This document shows positions 16,212-23,943 of a stretch of 64,000 nt of DNA, piece by piece. The translations under genes and the position numbers were made by a program. The notes under the pieces are model-generated. The model was given only the letters and a program-made list of their open reading frames with translations. It did not search any database and was not told the origin of the DNA. Source of the stretch: Kitasatospora mediocidica KCTC 9733. Lineage in GTDB: Bacteria; Actinomycetota; Actinomycetes; Streptomycetales; Streptomycetaceae. The DNA is taken from the NCBI RefSeq assembly GCF_000744225.1, contig NZ_JQLN01000007.1:248001-312000 (forward strand). Reading direction: 5' to 3'. Position 1 is the first letter of the stretch; each line of letters opens with the position of its first letter.

Positions 16212-17882
16212 TTACGCCGAGGCGCTGGTGCGGCGCGGCGCGGCGCTACGGGAGCCGGCGGACGAGCCCCGCGAGGAACCCGACCCGCCCGACGCACCGG
16301 AGCCGCTGCCCTGGCTGCGGCCCGCGTAGGCCGGACGGCTGCGGCGGTTGCGGCCCGAGGCGGAGGCGCCGCGGCGCGGGCGCTCGACCACCGGGTCGGC
16401 GACGACCACGGGCACGCCGGTCGGCACGCAGGCGCCGGTGATCCGGGCGAGCTCCGAGTCACCGGAACGGACCTGGGTGGACTCCGGGGTGATACCGGCG
16501 GTGGCCATCATCCGGGCCATCCCACGGCGCTGGTTGGGCAGCACCAGGGTGACCACGGTGCCGGACTCGCCGGCCCGGGCGGTACGGCCGCCGCGGTGCA
16601 GGTAGTCCTTGTGGTCGCTCGGCGGGTCGATGTTGACGACCAGGTCGAGCCCGTCGATGTGGATGCCACGGGCGGCGACATTGGTCGCGATCAGCGCGGT
16701 GACCTGGCCGTTGCGGAACTGCTCCAGGGTGCGGGTGCGCTGCGGCTGGGACTTGCCGCCGTGCAGCGCGGCCGCCTTCACGCCGCTGGCGAGCAGGTCG
16801 AGCACGAGGCGGTCGGCACCGTGCTTGGTGTCGGTGAACATGATCACGCCGCCCTCGCGGGAGGCGATGTGCGCGATCGCGGCGTTCTTGTCGTGGCCCT
16901 GCACGTGCAGCAGGTGGTGCTCCATCGTGCTGACCGTGGCCGCCGACGGGTCGACCGAGTGCGTGACCGGGTCCTTGAGGAAGCGGCGCACCAGCTGGTC
17001 GACATTGCGGTCCAGGGTGGCGGAGAACAGCATCGTCTGGCAGTCCGGCGCGACCTGCCGCAGCAGCTCGGTGACCTGGGGCAGGAAGCCCATGTCGGCC
17101 ATCTGGTCGGCCTCGTCCAGCACCGTGATGCAGACCTCGTCCAGCCGGCAGTCGCCGCGCTCGATCAGGTCCTTGAGCCGGCCCGGGGTGGCCACCACGA
17201 CCTCGGCGCCACGGCTCAACGCCTGCGCCTGGCGGCTGATCGGCATGCCGCCGACCACCGTGGCCATCCGCAGCCGCACCGAGTGGGCGTACGGGGTGAG
17301 CGCCTCGGTGACCTGCTGGGCGAGCTCGCGGGTGGGCACCAGCACGAGGGCCAGCGGCTGGCGGGGCTCGGCCCGGCTGCCGGCCGTGCGGGCCAGCACG
17401 GCGAGGCCGAAGGCGATGGTCTTGCCGGAGCCCGTACGGCCGCGGCCGAGCACGTCACGACCGGCCAGCGCGTTCGGCAGGGTGGCGGCCTGGATCGGGA
17501 ACGGCGAGGTGACACCCTGCCGGACCAGCGTGGAGAGCAGGGCGTTCGGCATGTCCAGCTCGTCGAAGGCCTCGACGGCGGGCAGCGCCGGGGTGGTGCT
17601 CACCGGCATGGCGAACTCGCCCTGCGGTGCGCGCGACTGGCGGCTCGGCGGGCCGGAGGCGCGACGAGCGCCGCCACCGTAACCACCCGAACCGCCGCCC
17701 GAGCGGGAGCCGTAGCCGCCGCCCGAACCGCCGCCGTAACCACCGCCCGAACTCCCGCCGTAACCGCCCGAACCGCCGCCGGAGCGGGAGCCGAACTCAC
17801 TGCGGGTGCCCGAGCCGCCGCCGGTGCGGGAACCGGACCGGGTTTCGGAGCGTCGGTAGGAGGAACCAGTAGAGCGATTCAT
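16212..17882 (-). CDS. DEAD-box RNA helicase
   Basis: 556-aa ATP-dependent RNA helicase. About 100 N-terminal residues are low-complexity Gly/Ser/Tyr/Arg repeats (RGG-like, probably RNA-binding). Then follow the Q-motif region, Walker A GRTGSGKT, DEAD in VLDEADQM, SAT in MLFSATLD, and the C-terminal ARGIHIDGLDLVVNID and HRGGRTARAG motifs. The tail is basic and Ser/Gly-rich. GAGGAAGG precedes ATG 17882. It lies downstream of a cold-shock gene on the same strand, separated by about 250 nt that include a terminator-like hairpin. The pairing suggests a role in RNA unfolding at low temperature. Confidence 0.93.
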   Translation of the reverse strand: MNRSTGSSYRRSETRSGSRTGGGSGTRSEFGSRSGGGSGGYGGSSGGGYGGGSGGGYGSRSGGGSGGYGGGARRASGPPSRQSRAPQGEFAMPVSTTPALPAVEAFDELDMPNALLSTLVRQGVTSPFPIQAATLPNALAGRDVLGRGRTGSGKTIAFGLAVLARTAGSRAEPRQPLALVLVPTRELAQQVTEALTPYAHSVRLRMATVVGGMPISRQAQALSRGAEVVVATPGRLKDLIERGDCRLDEVCITVLDEADQMADMGFLPQVTELLRQVAPDCQTMLFSATLDRNVDQLVRRFLKDPVTHSVDPSAATVSTMEHHLLHVQGHDKNAAIAHIASREGGVIMFTDTKHGADRLVLDLLASGVKAAALHGGKSQPQRTRTLEQFRNGQVTALIATNVAARGIHIDGLDLVVNIDPPSDHKDYLHRGGRTARAGESGTVVTLVLPNQRRGMARMMATAGITPESTQVRSGDSELARITGACVPTGVPVVVADPVVERPRRGASASGRNRRSRPAYAGRSQGSGSGASGGSGSSRGSSAGSRSAAPRRTSASA

Positions 17883-18046
17883 ACGAAAACCTTCCTCAGA
17901 TGGCACGTCTCCGGGAAGGCTCCGCGGCCCAGGGCCGTACGGAGATCGCAAGAACGAGCCAGTGTGAATGCCACGACGGGGCGCTTACAGAGCGCAGCGT
18001 GGAGCGGCACGGACGCGGCGTGGAGCTGCGTGTCCGGCGCTGGATA

Positions 18047-18095
18047 CGGCAAAAATGCCGAGGGCCCGCTCCGTGCATTCGCGCGGTGCGGGCCC
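18047..18095 (-). terminator. Terminator-like hairpin between cold-shock and helicase genes
   Basis: Arms GGGCCCGC (18062-18069) and GCGGGCCC (18088-18095), with an inner CCG/CGG extension, lie 35 nt past the cold-shock stop codon on the minus strand. A small CGGCA/TGCCG hairpin with a T-rich loop (18047-18060) follows. Together they could end the cold-shock mRNA or form part of the helicase leader. Confidence 0.55.
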
Positions 18096-18129
18096 CTGCT
18101 GCGCGGCGGGTGCCTGTGCAGAGAAAAAA

Positions 18130-18333
18130 TTAGAGCGGACGAATGTTCTCGGCCTGCGGGCCCTTCTGGCCCTGCGTGACGTCGAACTCGACCTTCTGGC
18201 CCTCGAGCAGCTCACGGAAGCCCTGGGCGGCGATGTTCGAGTAGTGGGCGAACACGTCAGCGCCGCCACCGTCCTGCTCGATGAAGCCGAAGCCCTTTTC
18301 CGCGTTGAACCACTTCACGGTGCCATTAGCCAT
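18130..18333 (-). CDS. Cold-shock protein, CspA family
   Basis: 67-aa single OB-fold nucleic-acid chaperone. RNP1 is KGFGFIEQ and RNP2 is DVFAHYSNI; the rest matches the family from end to end (MANGTVKWFNAEKGFGF start, ENIRPL end). A strong AAGGAG site lies 8 nt before ATG 18333. The long untranslated leader contains an intrinsic terminator-like hairpin (18421-18459), so expression may be controlled by attenuation or temperature-dependent RNA folding. The DEAD-box helicase lies downstream. Confidence 0.97.
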   Translation of the reverse strand: MANGTVKWFNAEKGFGFIEQDGGGADVFAHYSNIAAQGFRELLEGQKVEFDVTQGQKGPQAENIRPL

Positions 18334-18420
18334 TAAATATCTCCTTCAAGGGTGACCGGAATCCGCAGTGTGCGTACTCCGCGTCGCCGCGATGGTGATC
18401 CATCCGGGGAAGAGCCGGGA

Positions 18421-18459
18421 AAACAAAAAGGCGCCTAGCGGTCACAAACCAGCAGGCGC
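18421..18459 (-). promoter_or_regulatory. Intrinsic-terminator hairpin in cold-shock leader
   Basis: On the minus strand GCGCCT (18459-18454) pairs with AGGCGC (18436-18431), with extra partial pairing inside, and is followed directly by CTTTTTGTTTT. It lies 88 nt before the cold-shock ribosome site, and no gene precedes it on this strand. It is therefore more likely an attenuator or small leader-RNA terminator than the end of an upstream gene. Confidence 0.55.
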
Positions 18460-18693
18460 ACACAAAGTTCATGGGAACCACAACTGCAACTAACACGACT
18501 GTAGCAGGCCGGAAGCCACAACGGGAGGATTTCCCCGCCGCCTCCGTGGGCGAAGGTCCGGGGCGGCGCGGCACAATGACCGCGATGTCCCGAGCCGAAG
18601 TCGACCGCCCACTCGGTGACGACACCTCAGCAGAGCCGGTCCGTAGGATCGTTCAGACCCCAGCGCCGACTCCGCGACCAGGAGGACTCCCCG

Positions 18694-19008
18694 ATGACCC
18701 CCGACGCACTCTTCGACGACCTCGCGACCGACCTCGCCCCGCTCGGCGCCACGGCGGGCACGATGTTCGGCAAGCGCGCGCTCAAGGCCCACGGCAAGGC
18801 CTTCGCCTGCCTGAAGGACGACCGGCTGGCCTTCCGGCTCGGCGACGGAAGCCCCGAACACGCCGCCGCCCTCACCCTCGACGACGCCGAACTCTTCGAC
18901 CCGTCCGGCAAGGAGCGCCCCTTCAAGGACTGGGTCGCCGTCCCCGCCGCCCTCGCCACCCAGTGGCCGCTGCTGGCCGAAGCCGCGCTGCGGACCGTCA
19001 CCCCCTGA
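18694..19008 (+). CDS. TfoX/Sxy N-terminal-like small protein
   Basis: 104-aa protein resembling the N-terminal domain of TfoX/Sxy: a GTMFGKRALKAHGKAFACLK segment, a strand pair DRLAFRLG, and a C-terminal helical part with KDWVAVPA. In gammaproteobacteria TfoX controls competence; stand-alone actinobacterial versions have no known function. ATG 18694 has an AGGAGG site 7 nt upstream, and a TAGGAT -10 box lies at 18644-18649. Confidence 0.7.
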   Translation: MTPDALFDDLATDLAPLGATAGTMFGKRALKAHGKAFACLKDDRLAFRLGDGSPEHAAALTLDDAELFDPSGKERPFKDWVAVPAALATQWPLLAEAALRTVTP

Positions 19009-19076
19009 GCCGCCGCGGCCCCTCCCGGATCAGGCCGCGTCACACGCCGTCATGATCCGGACACGGGAAGTCCGAA

Positions 19077-19091
19077 ATCCATGCCATGGAT
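19077..19091 (+). promoter_or_regulatory. Perfect 15-bp palindrome upstream of acyl-CoA oxidase
   Basis: ATCCATG-C-CATGGAT: 7-bp arms with one central base, 26 nt before the ATG at 19118. The position fits a repressor operator. No regulator gene lies adjacent, so the binder is unknown. Confidence 0.45.
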
Positions 19092-19117
19092 TGCCCGGGA
19101 GGGTCGTTGTCGTAGCC

Positions 19118-21028
19118 ATGACGACTCTCCCACTGGCCCCTGAAGCACCGTCCGCACCCTGCGCACCGGGTACGGCCGACGAGTTAACCCGACTGCTCTT
19201 CGGCGACGACCGCGACCAGGTGCACACGCCCTGGCGCAAGTTGACCGCGACCGCGCCGTTCCGCCGGCGCGAGGGGCTGAGCCGGGCCGAACGGCTGGCG
19301 CGGTCCTACGAACGGCTGCGGTTGATCCACGAGGCGGTCGGGTCGGCCGAGGAACTGGCTTCCGATCCGTACCGGTTGACCAGCCTGCACGAGTGGACCG
19401 GGCCGATCGACGCCGGGTTGGCCACGGTGGCCGGCATCCACTACAACCTGTTCCTGGGCAGCCTGCTGGACCACGACCCGCAACGGCTGCGTGCGGTGGA
19501 CGAGTTCACCGAGCTGCGCCGGACCGGCACCTTCCTGTGCACCGAGCTCGAACACGGCAACGACGCAGCGGCGCTGCAGACCACCGCCACCTACCGGCCC
19601 GACCGGCGGACCTTCCTCCTGCACACGCCCACCGCGGGTGCGCAGAAGTTCATGCCCAACACCAGTGCGGCGGGCGGCCCCAAGAGCGCGGTGGTCGCGG
19701 CGCGGCTCCTGGTCGACGGGACGGACCACGGTGTCTTCCTCTTCCTCACCCCGCTGACCGACGACGCCGGCGCCCTGCCCGGCATCCGGGTACGGCCGCT
19801 GCCGGACCGGATCGGCGCGCCCGTCGACCACTGCCTGACCTCCTTCGACAACGTGGTGCTGCCGTTCGACGCGCTGCTCTCCGCGGACCACGGACGGCTG
19901 ACCGAGGACGGGACCTTCAGCAGCACACTGGGCAGCCGACGCAAACGTTTCCTGCGGGCCATCGGCCGGGTCACCCTCGGCAAGTTGTGCATGAGCGCGA
20001 GCACGCTGGGGGCCACCCGCACCGCGCTGACGATCGCGGTCCGCTACGGGCACCACCGCCGGATCGGCGGTGCGCGGGCCCTGGAACGCGTACCGGTCTT
20101 CGCCCACCGCAGCCACTACGCGCCGCTGACCGGCGCGCTGGCCACGACCTACGCGATGACGCTGTGGCACCGCACGCTGGTCCGGGACTGGGCCGAACAC
20201 GTCGCGTCCCGAGGCGGGCTGACCGCCGGCCAGGAGGGACAGGCAGGCCAGCGGCAGGAGCGGCTGGAGCGCCTGATCGCCGTCGCCAAGGGGTGGAGCA
20301 CCTGGGAGTCCCGCGGCATCATCATCGAGTGCCGCGAACGCTGCGGCGCCCAGGGCCTGCTCCCGGTCAACGGCATCACCGAACTCGCCGCCGACGCCGA
20401 GGGGGCGATCACCGCCGAGGGCGACAACCTCGTCATCTGGGCCAAGGCCGGCGGCGAGATGCTGTTCGGCCACGAGCTCACGGCCCTCACCCCCCTGCCG
20501 CCGACGGGACGCGACCTCGCCGACCCCGCGTTCCTGCGCGACCTGCTCGCCGCGACCGAGCACCTCTGGCACACCCGGGCCCGCGCGCAGCTGCGCGGCG
20601 GGCCCGCCGGCAACCCGCTCGCCCGCTGGAACACCGCCGCCTCCCCGGCCCTCCAGCTGGTCGCCGCGCACGCCCAGCGCCAGGCCGCCGCCGCCCTGGC
20701 GACCGCCGCCGAGGACGCCGCGTCACCCGACGCCCGCGCCCTGTTGCTCGACCTGTACCGTCTCTTCGCGCTCCAGCGGATCGCCCGGCAGAGCGGGGAC
20801 CTGCTCGCCGAGGGCTTTCTGACGGCCGACCAGGTCCGGGAGTTGCCTGTCGCAACGGACCGGCTCACGGCACGTCTGGCCGACCACGCGCTCGACCTCG
20901 TCGCAGCCCTGGACGTCCCCGAGGAACTGCTCGCCGACATCCCGATCGCCAACGCGCACTACACCGCCGCCTTCGACGACCCCGACGGTCCCTGGCACCG
21001 GACGGCGCCGGTGCCCGCTCCCCGGTAG
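19118..21028 (+). CDS. Acyl-CoA oxidase/dehydrogenase family protein
   Basis: 636-aa FAD enzyme of the peroxisomal acyl-CoA oxidase type. The N-terminal helical domain is followed by the FAD-contacting strand region FLCTELEHGNDAAALQTTAT, then KFMPNTSA and the C-terminal helical bundle. Full length matches the family. Likely reaction: oxidation of acyl-CoA to trans-enoyl-CoA with reduction of oxygen. ATG 19118 follows a GGGAGGG-rich stretch; 22 extra upstream residues are possible but have no ribosome site. Residue 23 is encoded by TTA (19184-19186), so translation should depend on the bldA tRNA if this is Streptomyces. A palindrome lies just upstream. Confidence 0.85.
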   Translation: MTTLPLAPEAPSAPCAPGTADELTRLLFGDDRDQVHTPWRKLTATAPFRRREGLSRAERLARSYERLRLIHEAVGSAEELASDPYRLTSLHEWTGPIDAGLATVAGIHYNLFLGSLLDHDPQRLRAVDEFTELRRTGTFLCTELEHGNDAAALQTTATYRPDRRTFLLHTPTAGAQKFMPNTSAAGGPKSAVVAARLLVDGTDHGVFLFLTPLTDDAGALPGIRVRPLPDRIGAPVDHCLTSFDNVVLPFDALLSADHGRLTEDGTFSSTLGSRRKRFLRAIGRVTLGKLCMSASTLGATRTALTIAVRYGHHRRIGGARALERVPVFAHRSHYAPLTGALATTYAMTLWHRTLVRDWAEHVASRGGLTAGQEGQAGQRQERLERLIAVAKGWSTWESRGIIIECRERCGAQGLLPVNGITELAADAEGAITAEGDNLVIWAKAGGEMLFGHELTALTPLPPTGRDLADPAFLRDLLAATEHLWHTRARAQLRGGPAGNPLARWNTAASPALQLVAAHAQRQAAAALATAAEDAASPDARALLLDLYRLFALQRIARQSGDLLAEGFLTADQVRELPVATDRLTARLADHALDLVAALDVPEELLADIPIANAHYTAAFDDPDGPWHRTAPVPAPR

Positions 21029-21179
21029 AGCGCCCGCGACCCGGGATCCGGCGCCGTCAACGCGGAGTATGAACATCGGGCCTCGGGATCAAGAACGTGT
21101 CAGTACCGGGCGGCAGCGCGGTCGGCCCGGGCATACCGTCGCTGTGTACCCGCACCGACCGACCTACGGAGGACCTCCC

Positions 21180-21587
21180 GTGAACGAGCCTCGGAGCCGC
21201 GGCGCGGCTGACTCGGAGCCCTTCGAACGCGTCCCGGCCGGACCGGTGGAGCAGCTGCTCGTACCCGTCCGGTCGGGGCCGCTGGGCCACACGGCCCGCA
21301 TGTTCCGCACGCCGCTGGGCGACCGCACGGCCGTCGCCTTCAGCACCGAGGCGCAACTGACCGCCGCGCTCGGCCCGGCCCAGGCCTGGGTGCTGCTCGC
21401 CGAATCCGCGCTGCGCGCGCTCGCCGAGCCGCTGGGCGTCACCCGGCTCACCGTCGACCCGCAGTTCGTCGCCGCCGCCCCGCGCCCGCTCTCGTCCGGG
21501 CCCGACTGCCGCGAGGCCCGTCCGCGGCCCGCCGCGGCCCCGCGCCCGCCCGCTGACGCCACCCCCTCCCCCGCGCCCGCCCGCTGA
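21180..21587 (+). CDS. SAV_915-family small protein
   Basis: 135-aa actinobacterial protein of the SAV_915 / SseB-like group. The core FRTPLGDRTAVAFSTEAQLT followed by LAESALRALAEPLGVTRLTV matches the family; the function is unknown. The start is GTG 21180, with GGAGG 9 nt upstream. The C-terminus is Pro/Ala-rich and runs into a 31-bp tandem repeat whose second copy supplies the stop codon, so the tail was probably remodelled by repeat expansion. Confidence 0.7.
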   Translation: MNEPRSRGAADSEPFERVPAGPVEQLLVPVRSGPLGHTARMFRTPLGDRTAVAFSTEAQLTAALGPAQAWVLLAESALRALAEPLGVTRLTVDPQFVAAAPRPLSSGPDCREARPRPAAAPRPPADATPSPAPAR

Positions 21588-21611
21588 CGCCACCCCCTCC
21601 CCCGCGCCCGC
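21541..21611 (+). repeat. 31-bp tandem repeat, about 2.3 copies
   Basis: Units at 21541-21571 and 21572-21602, then a 9-bp partial copy. Because 31 is not a multiple of three, the internal TGA is out of frame in copy one and in frame in copy two, where it ends the SAV_915-family gene. Confidence 0.85.
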
Positions 21612-21630
21612 TCGCCAGGCCTGCTCCCGC

Positions 21631-23454
21631 TCACAGCGGCAGGCGGTACGGCAGCATGCAGACCACCACGTCCGTCCGGGCCCGCAGCACGGTGGCGAGC
21701 AGGATGCCGCGCTGGTTCTGCAGGATCTGGTACCGGCGGTGGCGCGGCTCGACCTCGGGGATCAGCACGGCGATCTGCCGCCCGCTCTCGGCCGTCCGCT
21801 GCACGTAGTCGACCACCGGTTGCACCAGCGAGCGGTGCGGGCTGTCGATGATCTCCAGCCGCACCCCCGGGTCCCACTCCTCCCAGCGCGCCCGCAGCTC
21901 GCGCACGGCGTCCGGGTTGCCGTGCACCGCGACCGCGACCACCTCGCCGCCCAGCGCGAGCGCGGCGGTCAGCGCGTACGAGGTCAGCTTGTTGACCTCG
22001 CCGATCGGCACGATCACCAGGCCGCTGCCCTGCTCGCGCCGGGTCGGCCGGGCCGGGATCAGCCCGATCCCGAGCTCGGCCCCGACCGCGTCGTAGTAGT
22101 GCTGGACCCGGGTGAACAGCAGCATCAGCAGCGGTACCGCCAGCACGACCACCCAGGCGCCCTCGACGAACTTGGAGGCCAGGAAGACCAGCGCCGCGAC
22201 CGCCGTCAGCACCGCCCCGACGCCGTTGACCGCGGCCCGGCGCAGCCAGCCGGCCGGCCGCTCGCGCGCCCAGTGCCGGACCAGGCCGACCTGGCTGATC
22301 GTGAAGCCGATGAACACCCCGATCGCGAAGAGCGGGATCAGCCGCTGGGTGTCGGCCTGCACCACGACCAGCAGCAGCGCCGACAGCAGCGCCAGCGCCA
22401 GCACGCCGTACCGGTACACCGGGCGCTCGGCGCGCAGGCCGAACAGGTGCGGCAGCCGGTTGTCGCGGGCCAGCAGGCTCATCAGGACGGGCAGGCCGCC
22501 GAAGCTGGTGTTGGCCGCCAGGCCGAGGACCAGGGCGACGATCACGTTGGTCGCGTAGTAGGCCCACCCGCTGCCGTACGCGCCGGCGGCCAGCTGCGCC
22601 AGCACGGTCACCCCGCCGCGCGGGGCGACGTGGTCGCGGCGGATCAGCACCGCCAGGCCCACCAGCATCAGCCCGAGCAGCGCGCCGAGCATCAGTTCGG
22701 TGCGCTGCGCCCGCTTCACCCGCGGCTCGCGGAACGCCGGGACGCCGTTGGCGATCGCCTCCACCCCGGTCAGCGCCGAGCAGCCGGCCGCGAAGGCCTT
22801 CAGGACGAGCAGCAGGCCGAGCGTCTCGGTGACCGGCACGGACTGCTCGGTGCCGACGACCGCCGCCGGATGCGACCGGAACAGGCCGAGCACCACGATC
22901 CCGAGCACGGTCGCGATGAACAGCACGGTGGGCAGCATCAGCACCCGGGCGCTCTCGGCGATGCCGCGCAGGTTGACCACGGTGATCAGCAGCAGTCCAC
23001 CCAGGCAGACCGCCACCAGGTGCCCGCTCAGCGCGGGGAAGGCGGAGGCCAGGCTCGCGGCGCCGGCCGCCAGGCTGACGGCGACGGTGAGCACGTAGTC
23101 CACCACCAGACTCGCCGCGGCCAGCAGGCTGACCGTCGGTCCGAGGTCCTTCTTGGCCACCGCGTAGGCGCCGCCGCCGTCCGGGTGCACGGCGATCACC
23201 TGGCGGTAGGAGACCACCAGGACGGCGAGCAGCCCGGCGATCGCCAGGGTGATCGGCAGCGTGGCGCCCAGGGCGCCGGTGCCGGCCGCGACCAGGACGA
23301 CCACGATGGCCTCGGGCCCGTAGGCGACCGAGCTCAGCGCGTCCAGCGACAGGGCGGCCAGGCCCTCCACACTGCTCAGGTGGTCGCGGCCACCCTCGCC
23401 GGGGAGCAGCCGGACCCGGGGGTCCAGCTCGCGTCGTGACAGTCCGTACGCCAT
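21631..23454 (-). CDS. APC-superfamily amino-acid permease
   Basis: 607-aa membrane transporter. About 12 hydrophobic helices span residues 40-470, beginning with the conserved LSSVAYGPEAIVVVL segment, and are followed by a roughly 130-residue cytoplasmic C-terminal domain with no obvious ligand-site motif. This architecture is the basic amino-acid/polyamine-organocation (APC) type. The substrate is unknown. It is divergent from a very small secreted or membrane protein gene. Confidence 0.88.
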   Translation of the reverse strand: MAYGLSRRELDPRVRLLPGEGGRDHLSSVEGLAALSLDALSSVAYGPEAIVVVLVAAGTGALGATLPITLAIAGLLAVLVVSYRQVIAVHPDGGGAYAVAKKDLGPTVSLLAAASLVVDYVLTVAVSLAAGAASLASAFPALSGHLVAVCLGGLLLITVVNLRGIAESARVLMLPTVLFIATVLGIVVLGLFRSHPAAVVGTEQSVPVTETLGLLLVLKAFAAGCSALTGVEAIANGVPAFREPRVKRAQRTELMLGALLGLMLVGLAVLIRRDHVAPRGGVTVLAQLAAGAYGSGWAYYATNVIVALVLGLAANTSFGGLPVLMSLLARDNRLPHLFGLRAERPVYRYGVLALALLSALLLVVVQADTQRLIPLFAIGVFIGFTISQVGLVRHWARERPAGWLRRAAVNGVGAVLTAVAALVFLASKFVEGAWVVVLAVPLLMLLFTRVQHYYDAVGAELGIGLIPARPTRREQGSGLVIVPIGEVNKLTSYALTAALALGGEVVAVAVHGNPDAVRELRARWEEWDPGVRLEIIDSPHRSLVQPVVDYVQRTAESGRQIAVLIPEVEPRHRRYQILQNQRGILLATVLRARTDVVVCMLPYRLPL

Positions 23455-23692
23455 CGGGGTGACCTCGCTCAGCCGGGAACCGGGGTGGTGGTGGGGCGAG
23501 GGCCAGTCTGCCCGGGGTCGCGACGTTCACTCAGACGACGCGACGGCAGGTCGAGGCGGCGGCTCTACGGGCGCCGGGGCGTTGCTCCGACGGCGTTGAT
23601 CGGGCGGCGTTGATCCTGCGTTGATCCCCGACTGTCATAGTCGTGCCACCGGTTGGGGCCTCACCCACACCGTGGACTCTGGAGGCTGAGCC

Positions 23693-23923
23693 GTGGGCAG
23701 AGGAATGGCAACGATGACGCATCGGGGCACGTCGGGCGGCCTTCAGCTGCGAACCGCGCTGGCGATCGCCGCACTGGTCGCGGCCCTGGTCGGGACGGTC
23801 GGCGCGGCGGCGGCGCCGCACGGCGACGTCCGGACGGTCTTCACCCCGCTGCAGAGCTGGAACACCACCGGCGCGGAGGCTCCGCCGCAGCCCGGCCCGC
23901 GCTTCCCGGCGATGCTGCCCTGA
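23693..23923 (+). CDS. Small secreted or membrane-anchored protein, 76 aa
   Basis: The start is GTG 23693, with GGAGG 8 nt upstream. A basic N-terminus is followed by one hydrophobic segment (LRTALAIAALVAALVGTVGA, about residues 20-39) with an AAAA site, then a short Pro-rich tail. It could be a cleaved secreted peptide of about 35 residues or a single-pass membrane protein. No family recognised. Confidence 0.55.
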   Translation: MGRGMATMTHRGTSGGLQLRTALAIAALVAALVGTVGAAAAPHGDVRTVFTPLQSWNTTGAEAPPQPGPRFPAMLP

Positions 23924-23943
23924 CCCCAGGTCTCGCCGCGCCG

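Noticed and set aside
14904..18179. Plus-strand open frame of 1091 codons
   Set aside because: Antisense to the helicase and SsgA-like genes; no domain.
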